A program made the position numbers and the translations under genes. A model generated the notes under the pieces. It made no database searches. It saw only the letters and a program-made list of their open reading frames with translations, and was not told where the DNA came from. This document shows, in pieces, positions 1 through 11,043 of a DNA stretch of 64,000 nt (positions are counted from its first letter, which is position 1; the number at the start of each line of letters is the position of its first letter). Where the stretch lies: positions 25,841,131-25,905,130 of the forward strand of contig NC_092795.1 in the NCBI RefSeq assembly GCF_918797505.1, in the 5' to 3' direction. This DNA is from Bemisia tabaci (Eukaryota; Arthropoda; Insecta; Hemiptera; Aleyrodidae).

Positions 1-166
1 CTTTTGTCGACCGTCCTATTACTTGCATTAAAATGTTTCGTGACAATTTTTGGAAAATTGATGATTTTTTACATCAATGCCATACGTGCAGAGGATGGGT
101 TGTCAGAATTCATACACACAGTCGAACAATAACAATATCAAATTTTCTTAGGCCATGAGTTCCTAC

Positions 167-1058
167 CAGGGCCGGATTCAGCTACTTGCCGCCCATGGGC
201 CGCCTATATTTTGCCGCCCCCCTCTCATTCGTTTTGAAACTCGATAAAAGTCATCAAATGAACGTGCCGGAGGGGAGGGGTGCATAAAACGCACTTACTC
301 GTGTTGAACACATTTTTTAGGAGAGCCCTGTCAACACTTCTAGCAAAAGTTCACGAAACTTTGCGCGAAAGTTCAGTTCCGTAATCCTATCTTTGTGTGG
401 ACAAGGCCTTCCATTCATAAGAGATGAACGAAAAAATTATGAAAGAACAAACATAAATATGGTTCAATAATTTTAACTTCCGCCGCCGCGCCGCGCAGAC
501 CGCACCGTATTGTACGCAATGTGTGAAGTATTCACGCGGTCTTGTAGGCGCTATGCGTTTCACGCTGACCGCACTGTCTTTGGCGGAATGCTTGAAGTAT
601 CCATCCATTCTTGTAGGCGCTATCCGTTTCACGCTAACCGCAATGACCGAACTGTGTTTGATGCAATGCGTGAAGTATTCGTGCAGTCTTGAGGCGCTAA
701 TATGTGTTACATCATGCCGATCGCCGCGCCGAGGACTTCTCCTTTTCATCTCAAGTCCTCGGTATCATTTCTCTTTAAGTCGCGCCTAGGCGTTCTAGGC
801 CAAATTGCGTGTTTGGTTTCTCTCGTAACTCGACTTATTGAGGGTGATGTCTCTTGTATCACTAAGAGACGATAAAATCAGAAATTACTATACTCTCAGG
901 AAATGAGAGATTTTGACGCCTATTCTCGTTTGTAATTTTTTTTTATAAAGTCCATTTTTTTTTATACCCAAACTTTAAAAAATCGCAAATTTTTGCCGCC
1001 CCTTAGATTTGCCGCCATGGACCGCGGCCCATGTGGCCACCCCCTTAATACGGCCCTG
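167..1058 (+). mobile_element. Non-autonomous hAT-like element, copy 1 (intact)
   Basis: The termini are inverted (CAGGGCCGGATT at the left, its complement with one change at the right). A perfect 8-bp target duplication GTTCCTAC flanks the 892-bp element at 159-166 and 1059-1066, which is the hAT signature. No transposase is encoded. The interior (about 500-700) holds degenerate tandem units with the core GCAATGCGTGAAGTATTC. It is inserted in the dpp intron. Confidence 0.9.
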
Positions 1059-2050
1059 GTTCCTACGTACGATTTCAATTTAAGCTCTCGAAATCACAAT
1101 CCTCCTGAATTGACACCGTGGTACTTTATGCACGATGAATTGAATCTCAAGCTTTTTCACTTCATACAAGCAGGGGATGATTGCAGGTATTTTTTTTCAT
1201 TGCTACCGCGTGGCGCGGTCAAAATGTATAGAAAACATAAAAGTGTCTGGTTATCCAGAAGTTCGGAGGTTTTAATCCTAACGCATATTCAATCAGAGAA
1301 AAGCTACGCCGGTAAAAACTTAAGAATTTAAAAGTTTTTTTTTCGGTTTTTAATGGCTTTGTGTTAAGCACCTGCAGCCAACTTTAGACTAGAATTTAAA
1401 AGTTAAAAGTTGGCAATGACGTAAAAACGAAAAATGGAAAGCGCTGAGCCATTTTGGAACCTTGCAGAAAAGCCCGCCGTTGGCGGTAAGCCTCGGCGCA
1501 CAGTGAAAAGAGTCTTTGGAAGAAGTCGGACATGAATTTTTTGACAAAAATTGTGAAATATTACGTTTACCTCGTCAGAATTTTAATTTTAATTTTAATG
1601 GATGCTTTTCACAGAAAATGTTACGAAAAAACCAATGAATCCACTTTTAAAACACCAACATTTCATATTGATGAAGATATACCCTTGTAAAGTTTTTAAA
1701 GTATGTCCGACCTCTCCTATTGACTCGACCCATTATGTGCGGCGGTACGGGGTACGGGACGTGGGTACAGTGATGAGTGCCTGACGCCTTCATATATGTG
1801 AGTATGCAACACGGACATCCATGGAGTCCGAATAGTTGCATCCAAAAGTTACAATGAGAGTTTATCGCGATCGAAACTATCTACGGGAGCTTCGCTTGTT
1901 TCTCTTGCACCGTGACTGAAATTCGGCGTTGCCTATCGTGCCGATGAAGTAAAAACATTATTATTGCTGATTTTCATCGTGGCATTGTCAATTTTCTGAA
2001 TAGAAACTTATAGGTTCCTCTTATTTCATGCCGCCCTGTTGTTGGAGTTG

Positions 2051-2281
2051 CACGGAAATAATTAAATTGCTGATTTAACAATTCAATTGCCAAAAAAAGT
2101 GACTTAATGTTTCAATGTAGAATTTACAACAAGAGAATGCTACTTTAACCACTATTGTAAGCTACTTTAACCACGGGAGTGGTTATAGTAGCATTATCTT
2201 GTTGTAAATTCTACATTGAAACATTGCAGTCACTTTTTTTAGCAATTGAATTGTTAAATCAGAAATTTAATTTTTTCCGTG
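2051..2281. mobile_element. Foldback MITE, 231 bp
   Basis: Two arms of about 105 bp are near-perfect inverted copies; ends are CACGGAA and TTCCGTG. The right end lies 34 bp inside the intron from the dpp donor site. Confidence 0.85.
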
Positions 2282-2315
2282 TCGAGTTGGAATGAAAATG
2301 ACGATGTGTGCTCAC

Positions 2316-2627
2316 CTGTGTGCGTGAAAGTGGTGACTGTGTTGGCGGATCGGATGTGTCGGCCGGGGAGGGGGAGGGTGGCTGTGTCGAGCTCCTGATT
2401 GGTCTGCTGTTTGTATAGCTGCATCATGACGGCGGGGATGGCAGCCCGGCGCCTGAGTTTCTCGCGGTCCATCTTGGGGCGTCGCGACATGCCGAGTAAT
2501 GAGAGGAGGTTGGCTTCGATCACGGCCGCGGATTCCGGGGTCGGCGAGCCCGAAACCCGCATCACTGGTTCTAGCGTCAGCACAATAAACGCCAGTAAAA
2601 GCAACAGTCCATGCATGGTTCACACTC
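2316..2627 (-). CDS. dpp: Decapentaplegic (Dpp/BMP2-4 type TGF-beta ligand), first coding exon
   Basis: The start codon is at 2616-2614, followed by about 100 codons that read as a BMP prodomain N-terminus. The first residues (MHGLLLLLAFIVLTLEP) form a signal peptide. Residues about 36-75 follow the Dpp/BMP2-4 prodomain pattern: a LLSLLGMSRRPKMDR segment, IPAVMMQLYKQQ, and then a SANTVTTFTHT motif. That last motif is typical of the BMP2/4/Dpp branch and not of the BMP5-8/Gbb branch. Dpp is a secreted morphogen processed from a proprotein; the furin site and cysteine-knot domain would lie in later exons beyond the left edge. A consensus donor (CAG|GTGAGC) ends the exon at 2316 in phase 1. An acceptor (GTGTTTCAG|GAG) starts it at 2627, 11 nt before the ATG, so at least one upstream 5'UTR exon should exist to the right. 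Family assignment is strong; the exact orthologue is inferred from the prodomain alone. Confidence 0.85.
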
Positions 2628-2645
2628 CTGAAACACCGAAAATCA
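2628..2645 (-). promoter_or_regulatory. Splice acceptor before the dpp first coding exon
   Basis: Read on the minus strand, a pyrimidine-rich stretch ends in TTTCAG directly before GAG at 2627. It implies that the dpp transcript starts further to the right and splices into this exon. Confidence 0.6.
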
Positions 2646-2730
2646 CAACGTTGTTAGTAAAAACTCACACAGGTGTACCTCTAATAAGCCAATTTCGTTA
2701 CAAGATTTATGACTACTTTGAAGGGGCTCG

Positions 2731-2914
2731 GGACGTTGCATCCACCTGCGATGCATCCACCCAGCCGTTAGGTTAGGTTAGGTTAGGTTAGGTTAGGTTA
2801 GGTTGGGTTAGGTTAAGTTAGATTCGGTTAGGTTAGGTTAGATTAGGTTAAGTGGGTTAGGTTAGGTTAGGAAGTTAGATAAGGGTGGATGCATCGCAGG
2901 TGGATGCAATGTCA
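2731..2914. repeat. TTAGG array bounded by 32-bp inverted repeats
   Basis: A slightly degenerate GGTTA/TTAGG array (about 2767-2871) lies between 32-bp arms at 2731-2762 and 2883-2914. The arms are inverted copies of each other at 30 of 32 positions (arm core TGCATCCACCTGCGATGCAT). TTAGG is the usual insect telomere unit; here it is interstitial. Confidence 0.85.
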
Positions 2915-3043
2915 CGCACTCCTTTTGAAGGTTTCGTCCGAGGGACCACTATAGGTAGGACAACAAGTTAGGCATTGCGATGAAAAAACTAGCCCCCCTT
3001 TTTTTAGCTTACCCTAAAATCACTTGACGTGCACGAGGAGACC

Positions 3044-3250
3044 ATACTGCCGTGCTAAGGAAGAACGCCGTGTGAACATTAGAGAGTTGTCAAATTTACT
3101 TCGATAACACGTTTATATTTGAGGAAAGCTATGAGTATTTTCCCTTTAAATTCTCAGAATCTTCAGGTGAAATTCCGAACAAAATTATCTGAAAAATAGG
3201 AAGGAAAATATTCATAACTTTACCAGAAAATTTTTTTCCGATAAAAAATC
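3044..3250 (+). mobile_element. ACTGCCGTGC-family MITE, left half only
   Basis: Starts ACTGCCGTGCTAAGGAAGAA and follows the left arm of the elements at 5166 and 40426; the right terminus is absent. Confidence 0.65.
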
Positions 3251-3344
3251 TGAAAACATAATGTAAGGTACAAACACTAGTCTCGATGTCTCGCCTTTTA
3301 AAATCAATTCGTAGAAAATAGCGTCCATTCAACCGCGGGGCAAG

Positions 3345-3672
3345 ATGTGCGCAAGAGCTCAGAACAAAATCATGTCCAAAGAAATGACGGCACAGGCCGA
3401 AAAATCGGCAACAGCACAGTTGGCAGCGGTGTTCGGGGCCGCACAAAAAAGCGCCCGAGGACCTGAGCAAGCCGATGCGGTCGCCGCGAACGCGGATGAG
3501 AGGCCTGAAACTTTCGCTTACCCAGTTAGCACTGTGCCGGAGCACTTCGAGCAGCCGGACCGAATTTCAGGTAACAACCCTGTTCAGATGTCCCGGATGA
3601 CATGATTACATAAATATGTACAGGGAAGACCCCACCGAATTCTACCATTTTAAAGCTTTCGATTTGAAGGTA
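3345..3672 (+). other. Exon-like open frames, unidentified
   Basis: An open frame from 3345 (first ATG; a second at about 3372) gives an alanine-rich, charged peptide ending ...STVPEHFEQPDRIS before a TTTCAG|GTAACA donor-like site near 3570. A second short frame (REDPTEFYHFKAFDLK) lies between a TGTACAG| acceptor-like site and a strong AAG|GTAAGT donor near 3670. The phases of the two pieces do not join through these sites and the gap is only about 57 bp. This could be two exons of a decayed or alternatively spliced gene, or chance. I do not recognise a family. Confidence 0.25.
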
Positions 3673-3800
3673 AGTCATCCTTTAAATGTCACGCACCAAG
3701 GTCAGAGCCATGGTCAGATGTGTGCTGATGGTAGTATTTCTACTGAGGGCTGGCATCGCATCCCAGCTTTTACAGAAGCGATTCGGCTCGATTTTAGTTA

Positions 3801-4226
3801 CACTGAAAAAAAAAAAAATCTTGGTGTATTTACTAAGAAAAGAGTAAAATTACCAAGAATCCAGGGTTCTATTTGATCCCAGTTTTTTCTTGGTAAAATT
3901 ACCATTTATGGAATTGGTAATTTTACCGAGAAATCTCGGTAAAATTCTTGAACTTTCTCGGTAATTTTACTGGACCTTGGTATAAACGCCAATATTTTTT
4001 ATCGACTGTGGTAGAATTACCGAGATAAAATGGCAAAGTTACCGGGAATTGATTACCAATAAAAGTGGGATTCTTATACCTGAAAAAAAAACAGTAAAAA
4101 TACCGGTTTTAAGGTAAGCTTACCAGTCTGTCTTGATAAAATTACCAATAATTGGTAAAAAAAAAAGTGAGACGGTAAAGGTACCAACGGATCGTGGTAA
4201 AAACGCCGAGAATTTTTTTTCAGTGT
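3801..4226. mobile_element. TA-flanked foldback MITE (CACTGAAAAAA termini), 426 bp
   Basis: Starts CACTGAAAAAA and ends TTTTTTCAGTG, flanked by TA on both sides (mariner/Tc1-type target). The interior repeats GGTAA-TTTTACC motifs in both orientations. The flanks outside it (3749-3800 and 4227-4278) are about 50-bp direct repeats of one another. Confidence 0.85.
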
Positions 4227-4330
4227 ACTGATATGCATCCCAGCTTATACAGAAGTGATTCAGCTCGATTTTAGCCACTGATAATAAGGAGTTTCAGTTT
4301 TTGCGTTGACAAAACTTCTGCACTGGAGAG

Positions 4331-4770
4331 TCTAGAGTACCTATATACGGGAGAGTATTGCCATCTCAATCATTTTACTACAGAAAAAGTGTGCCGCTCT
4401 CTGATTGGTCGGCTATCATGGAGCCCCAAAGTTGGAACAATGTGAAGAAGCCCCAACCCCTCCGCTCCTAGTTCGGCACAATGTAAATATTCAAGATAGC
4501 GACAAAGTTCTGGACGTGATTTTGGGTGTGATAGAAATGTTTTATATCCAACTTCTAAATTGAGTTCAGATCGAACTTTGATGAGTACTTGCCGAAAATT
4601 AAGCTTTGAGTGTGATTACCATTCATTTCTCAGCCGATAATATATGTTCCTCTCGGTCGGGTTTGTTCACATTGAGCCAACTTTGGAGCTCTGTGATGGC
4701 CTAAAACTGATGAACCAATCAGAGAGCGGCACAGAGATGGTAATACTCTCCCGTATGCAGGTACTCTAGA
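4331..4770. mobile_element. Foldback MITE, 440 bp
   Basis: Termini are TCTAGAGTACCTATATACGG at the left and its inverted, slightly diverged copy at 4770. A second inverted block (CTCTCTGATTGGT) and a third (CCAAAGTTGG) follow further inward. Confidence 0.8.
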
Positions 4771-4789
4771 AACAGGCAGAGAGCAGTGA

Positions 4790-4952
4790 CAGTGGCGAGG
4801 AGTGAATGATCGATTATCGATAGTTCTCCTTTGAAAGCTACGGTAAAGAATCGATTAGTAAGGCGTTCGCTGCGAACACCCTGTCTATCGATCCTTTTCC
4901 ATAAGTTTAAATGGCAGATCAATCGATACATCACAAAGCACGCCACGCCACT
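4790..4952. mobile_element. hAT-type MITE (CAGTGGCG termini)
   Basis: Starts CAGTGGCGAGGAGTGAATGA and ends near CACGCCACT. It matches the intact copy at 33899-34056 throughout; no target duplication remains. Confidence 0.75.
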
Positions 4953-5165
4953 AATCGAGTGCCTGGAACAGGAACGGGAAAGTTCCCAGAAACATCCGGG
5001 GTGGCTCATCAAACTCTCAGTTTGTGCGTTTCCTGTCAAATTCTCGCGGGAAAGTAAATTTTAAACGTATGGAACTCTTGCGAACTTTCCCCCACTCAAT
5101 CGCTACCTACACCACCGCCAACAAATTGCAAACGGGCATTCGGTGAGCTTTAGAGAAAGACCTAT

Positions 5166-5420
5166 ACTACCGTGCTACGGAAAAACGCCGTATGAACCTT
5201 CAGGTGTTGCCAAATTTCATTCGATAAAACTCGAATTCCCTGGTAAACTTATGGATATTTTTCCTCTAATTTTTCAGAGCAATTTGTTCACAATTTTACC
5301 TCAAGTTCCTGAAAATTTGAAGGAAAAATGTGCATTAGTCTCCTTAAAAATGAACGTTTTATCGAAGGAAATTTGGCAACTCTCGAATGTTCATACGGCG
5401 TTCTTCCTTAGCAAGGCAGT
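5166..5420. mobile_element. ACTGCCGTGC-family MITE, 255 bp
   Basis: Inverted arms of about 55 bp start ACTACCGTGCTACGGAAAAA and end CTTCCTTAGCAAGGCAGT. ACCTAT is present on both sides (5160-5165, 5421-5426), a likely target duplication. Confidence 0.85.
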
Positions 5421-5934
5421 ACCTATAAGACGAGTCCTTGCAGCTCTCCTAGTCGATAAAAACCTATAAAAATAGGAGGTAACCACAAAATCATCAAGCA
5501 TTGAGAAAGTTTTACGACCTTCATTGAAAAAGAGCTTCGAATAAGTAAAACTTGTTTCATTGAAAGTAAAGTTTTTCCTCGTGATGAGGAGGAAAGTTTC
5601 AGCGCATACACTAGGAATGTTGTCAAGGAGAAAGAAATGTACGATATGAAAAAATAGTTTTAGAAGGTTATATCATACGAAACGAAAAAATTAGCAATAT
5701 CCGGAGGGATGGAAACAGGATTTGGCCACTAAAAAGCATTGCTTTTACAGGGATAGATTGTTGGGTCTCATGCAATTCATTGCTGTGACAAAATCCTGTT
5801 TTAACGCTTCGAATCGTGCTATGTTTTCGCCTAGAGTGACTCTTTAAGCTCAAGCGCAGGGCTAAGTCAAAATCTGCTAAGATTTTTGAATTGTCATGAT
5901 GTGATACAGGGTTATTCAAAAGTTACGCACCACT
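5421..5934. other. No gene recognised
   Basis: AT-rich single-copy-looking sequence with only short chance open frames. Confidence 0.5.
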
Positions 5935-7863
5935 GGCCATAACTTTAGTTCTAATTATGATATCGATTTGCAGTTTGTGACGTCCTTCCTCATATCGAGG
6001 GGGAAACTTTTTGAGGTACTTTTCAGTTCTTCACCCCCCCAGGGGGAGGGGGGGCGGGGGGCAACTCAAAAATTTCAAATGGCAACCCCCATCATGTGAT
6101 ACATCGTTAGAAAGAGCATGAAAAAAGAAAATTTTTGGCGCAAACCGGAAGTCGATCTGACCCCCCTGTCAAAAGTTAGGGGGGTCCAAAGGTTATTTAG
6201 GGGGTCCGTACCTTCATTTTTTAGAGTAGCTTCGGCGGCTCTTGGACATACCGTTTCTCTTTTCAAAGAGTCCTCGAATACTCCAAGTCTGATACCGAAG
6301 TCTTCATATTGCCCCCGGGCCACCAAAGCCCCCCCGTAGGGGGGGATGGGCCTGTTACAATGAAACATTGCATTAAAATGCGAAAAGTCACAGAAGAGCT
6401 TCAAACTTAGCATCAAATCCGAGTGGAACTTCTTGCCGATGTTAACGCAAACGCAGCCTGCGACTTTAAAGTGAGTTTTCAAAACTCTTAGCCCCCTGCC
6501 CCCCTCATTTTTGGTTGCAGAGCGGGTAAAAACCGGGAAATTCACTACAAATAATGCCCAAAACTAATGTCCAACTTGAGGAGGACCCTTGAAACGTTGC
6601 GATCAGTCGGAGAATTGGAATACAAGGACTGCCACCCCCTTAAAGTACGGAAACATCCAAAACACCCCCGCTGCCCCCCTCATTTTTCGTTGCGGAGCGG
6701 GTAAAAACCGGGAAAATCGCCAGAAATGATGCCCGAAACCACTGTAGAACTTGACGAGAACCCTTGAAACGTTGCGCTCAGTCGGAGAACTGCAACACAG
6801 GAACTGCCGCCCACTTTAAGGACGGAAACATCCATAAAACCCCCGCTGCCCCCCTCTTTTTTCGTTGCAGAGCTGGTAAGAACCGGTTCATCATTTCTGG
6901 CGATTTTCCCGGTTTTTACCCGCTCTGCAACGAAAAATGAGGGGGGCAGCGGGGGTTTTATGGATGTTTCCGTCCTTAAAGTGGGCGGCAGTCCCTATAT
7001 TTCAATGCTCCGCCTGGTCGCGACGTTTCAAGGGTCCTCGTCTTGTTGGACAGTGGTTTCGGGCATCATTTCTGGCGATTTTCCCGGTTTTCACCCGCTC
7101 CGCAACGAAAAATGAGGGGGGCAGCGGGGGTGTTTTGGATGTTTCCGTACTTTAAGGGGGTGGCAGTCCTTGTATTCCAATGCTCCGACTGGTCGCAACG
7201 TTTCAAGGGTCCTCCTCAAGTTGGACATTAGTTTTGGGCATTATTTGTAGTGAATTTCCCGGTTTTTACCCGCTCTGCAACCAAAAATGAGGGGGGCAGG
7301 GGGCTAAGAGTTTTGAAAACTCACTTTAAAGTCGCAGGCTGCGTTTGCGTTAACATCGGCAAGAAGTTCCACTCGGATTTGATGCTAAGTTTGAAGCTCT
7401 TCTGTGACTTTTCGCATTTTAATGCAATGTTTCATTGTAACAGGCCCATCCCCCCCTACGGGGGGGCTGTGGTGGCCCGGGGGCAATATGAAGACTTCGG
7501 TATCAGACTTGGAGTATTCGAGGACTCTTTGAAAAGAGAAACGGTATGTCCAAGAGCCGCCGAAGCTACCCTAAAAAATGAAGGTACGGACCCCCTAAAT
7601 AACCTTTGGACCCCCCTAACTTTTGACAGGGGGGTCAGATCGACTTCCGGTTTGCGCCAAAAATTTTCTTTTTTCATGCTCTTTCTAACGATGTATCACA
7701 TGATGGGGGTTGCCATTTGAAATTTTTGAGTTGCCCCCCGCCCCCCCTCCCCCTGGGGGGGTGAAGAACTGAAAAGTACCTCAAAAAGTTTCCCCCTCGA
7801 TATGAGGAAGGACGCCACAAACCGCAAATCGATATCATAATTATATCGCCCGCTAATATGACC
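5935..7863. repeat. 1.9-kb near-perfect palindrome
   Basis: Two arms of about 950 bp (5935-6884 and 6911-7863) are inverted copies around a 26-bp loop. Arm sequence includes C/G homopolymer blocks. Each arm also holds tandem units of about 175 bp (GAGCGGGTAAAAACCGGGAA core). Identical 156-codon open frames occur on opposite strands of the two arms, a consequence of the symmetry and not evidence of genes. Confidence 0.92.
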
Positions 7864-7920
7864 ACGCCTAGGCCTGGCACGACGTATAGTCTAATTGTAT
7901 CGGCTAACAGATCCAATAAA

Positions 7921-10414
7921 CAACCGGACAGTGCTCAAATGAAAGCCTATGGTAAGGCAAACTTCCATGCAAAGTTTCAACTTGAAGTGACCCCTGGTTT
8001 AGGCTGTACAGCGTTGCCAATTTTCCAGTTTCATGTGCTAAAATCAAGGATATTGGACTATTAGTCCGGTGCATAAGTAGACTAGTACACCCAAGTTGGT
8101 CAACGGGACAGGGCTCAAACGAAAGCTTATGGTAAGGCAAACTTCCAGGAAAAGTTTCAACTTGAAGTGAAACCTCGTTTAGACTGTACAGCGTTGTCAA
8201 TTTTCCATTTTTATGCGCTAAACTCACGAAATACTGAATCGTCATGGTTCAACAGACTATTATACCCGAGTTGGTCAACGAGACAAGGCTCAAACGAAAG
8301 CTTATGGTAAGGCAAACTTCTGGGAAAAGTTTCAACTTGAAGTGAAACCTCGTTTAGGCTGTACAGCGTCGCCAATTTTCCATTTTTATGCGCTAAACTC
8401 ACGAAATACTGAATCGTCATGGTTCAACAGACTATTATACCCGAGTTGGTCAACGAGACAAGGCTCAAACGAAAGCTTATGGTAAGGCAAACTTCCAGGA
8501 AAAGTTTCAACTTGAAGTGAAACCTCGTTTAGGCTGTACAGCGTCGCCAATTTTCCATTTTTATGCGCTAAACTCACGAAATACTGAATCATCATGGTTC
8601 AACAGACTAGTATACCCGAGTTGGTCAACGAGACAAGGCTCAAACGAAAGCTTATGGTAAGGCAAACTTCCGGGAAAAGTTTCAACTTGAAGTGAAACCT
8701 CGTTTAGGCTGTACAGCGTCGCCAATTTTCCATTTTTATGCGCTAAACTCACGAAATACTGAATCATCATGGTTCAACAGACTAGTATAACCCGAGTTGG
8801 TATACCCAAGGCTCAAACGAAAGCTTATGGTAAGGCAAACTTTTGGGAAAAGTTTCAATTTGAAGTAAAACCTCGTTTAGGCTGTACAGCGTTGCCAATT
8901 TTCCATTTTTATGTGCCAAAATGAAGAAATTCGGGACTTATAGTCCAATGCATCATAATCAAACAAACTAGTTCATCGGTCTACGAGCTGAATACTACCC
9001 TGAGATCGAATAGAAGCGCAACTAAGGGCCATCGTAAACTTTTCGAAGCAGTGTTGCCAATTTATTATTAATTTTTTTAACATAAAATTAGGGTTTTTCC
9101 GAGATTTTTGGGGGAAAACGTACCTTCATGGGCTATAACTTTGATGAGTATGGGCTAAACATTACGACTCGATAGTAAATGAACGCTACAGACGGAGAAA
9201 ATTGAATTCCGAACGCAATGATTCAGTATTTCGTGAGTTTAGCGCATAAAAATGGAAAATTGGCGACGCTGTACAGCCTAAACGAGGTTTCACTTCAAGT
9301 TGAAACTTTTCCCAGAAGTTTGCCTTACCATAAGCTTTCGTTTGAGCCTTGTCTCGTTGACCAACTCGGGTATAATAGTCTGTTGAACCATGACGATTCA
9401 GTATTTCGTGAGTTTAGCGCATAAAAATGGAAAATTGACAACGCTGTACAGCCTAAACGAGGTTTCACTTCAAGTTGAAACTTTTCCTGGAAGTTTGCCT
9501 TACCATAAGCTTTCGTTTGAGCCTTGTCTCGTTGACCAACTCGGGTATAATAGTCTGTTGAACCATGACGATTCAGTATTTCGTGAGTTTAGCGCATAAA
9601 AATGGAAAATTGACAACGCTGTACAGCCTAAACGAGGTTTCACTTCAAGTTGAAACTTTTCCCGGAAGTTTGCCTTACCATAAGCTTTCGTTTGAGCCTT
9701 GTCTCGTTGACCAACTCGGGTATAATAGTCTGTTGAACCATGACGATTCAGTATTTCGTGAGTTTAGCGCATAAAAATGGAAAATTGGCAACGCTGTACA
9801 GCCTAAACGAGGTTTCACTTCAAGTTGAAACTTTTCCCAGAAGTTTGCCTTACCATAAGCTTTCGTTTGAGCCTTGTCTCGTTGACCAACTCGGGTATAA
9901 TAGTCTGTTGAACCATGACGATTCAGTATTTCGTGAGTTTAGCGCATAAAAATGGAAAATTGGCAACGCTGTACAGCCTAAACGAGGTTTCACTTCAAGT
10001 TGAAACTTTTCCCAGAAGTTTGCCTTACCATAAGCTTTCGTTTGAGCCTTGTCTCGTTGACCAACTCGGGTATAATAGTCTGTTGAACCATGACGATTCA
10101 GTATTTCGTGAGTTTAGCGCATAAAAATGGAAAATTGACAACGCTGTACAGCCTAAACGAGGTTTCACTTCAAGTTGAAACTTTTCCTGGAAGTTTGCCT
10201 TACCATAAGCTTTCGTTTGAGCCCTGTCCCGTTGACCAACTTGGGTGTACTAGTCTACTTATGCACCGGACTAATAGTCCAATATCCTTGATTTTAGCAC
10301 ATGAAACTGGAAAATTGGCAACGCTGTACAGCCTAAACCAGGGGTCACTTCAAGTTGAAACTTTGCATGGAAGTTTGCCTTACCATAGGCTTTCATTTGA
10401 GCACTGTCCGGTTG
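7921..10414. repeat. Head-to-head arrays of a 175-bp satellite unit (2.5-kb inverted repeat)
   Basis: About six units (7921-8950) face about seven units (9213-10414) across a spacer of roughly 260 bp. Period is 175 bp. The outermost unit of each arm is the diverged type and begins CAACCGGACAGTGCTC, so the two arms mirror each other end to end. Each unit has a 69-codon open frame that overlaps the next by about 35 nt in another frame. These frames probably reflect the repeat only. Confidence 0.93.
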
Positions 10415-11039
10415 ACCAACTTTTGATATAGTAGGGTCACACTCTGAGAGACGCTTCGTGTTTCGAGGCAAGAAAAACTTTGAGTGATTTGGAATGCCTT
10501 TGGCAGAAAGGAATCAACTCGATTACCTAACGTGTTTTCAAAATCGTCCAATTTCTTTTTATTTTATTTAAAAAAAAAAAAAAATGCTGTACATACAATA
10601 CTGCTCGGGGCTCATTCTTAAGGTCGGATAATTTTGTACTTTATGCCTGTGGGAAATAAGTAAAAGTATAAACGGTTCAGCTTAAATGGCTTAGAAGTTT
10701 CGACGTGAGGTAAACGGCAATGGGAAAAACATCGCCGCACCGGACAGCGTAAGACCGCTTCGTGACTTAAACGCAGGATAAGAAAAGTAGAGGAATAAGA
10801 CACTGTCATCGTGGACGCGCGCGAGCTCGGAAAAGTGTTGAGAGTGGTTGATTTTTACTTTCTCGCTCCCCTCGCGGTTAAAGGAAGTATTGTTCTTACT
10901 TCATCCCGCTTTCTTTTCCAATTCCTAATGCCCTCTATTGTCCAAAATCTTAAATTTCTGTCAAAGTAATCTGTAGAAATCCACCGAGCCGTTTCAATAT
11001 CTGGCATCGACTTGCAGGGCCGTTTTCGCGCTTAGGAGC
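10415..11039. other. No gene recognised
   Basis: Mixed non-coding sequence with an A-run at about 10568-10583. Confidence 0.5.
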
Positions 11040-11043
11040 TTGA

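Larger units (their letters stand above)
1..2315 (-). other. Intron after the dpp first coding exon (continues off the left edge)
   Basis: From the GTGAGC donor at 2315 to the window edge I find no second dpp exon, so the intron exceeds 2.3 kb. It holds a hAT-like insertion (167-1058) and a palindrome (2051-2281). 1067-2050 shows no gene or repeat that I can recognise. Confidence 0.7.

Noticed and set aside
387..789. Open frames in the hAT-like copies (also 22191-22768, 24077-24355, 26132-26682, 30018-30393)
   Set aside because: They translate the internal tandem units (EYFTHC-type peptides), occur in several frames and lack transposase motifs.
6075..7720. Identical 156-codon open frames on opposite strands (6075-6545 and 7250-7720)
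   Set aside because: They are the same sequence in the two arms of a palindrome, contain low-complexity proline/glycine runs and no domain.
7921..10414. CRISPR-like array
   Set aside because: Units are 175 bp, directly adjacent with no unique spacers, in a eukaryotic genome.
7904..10431. Repeated 69-codon open frames
   Set aside because: Period 175 bp is not a multiple of three, so the frames do not join, and there is no domain or start context. They are a by-product of the satellite unit.
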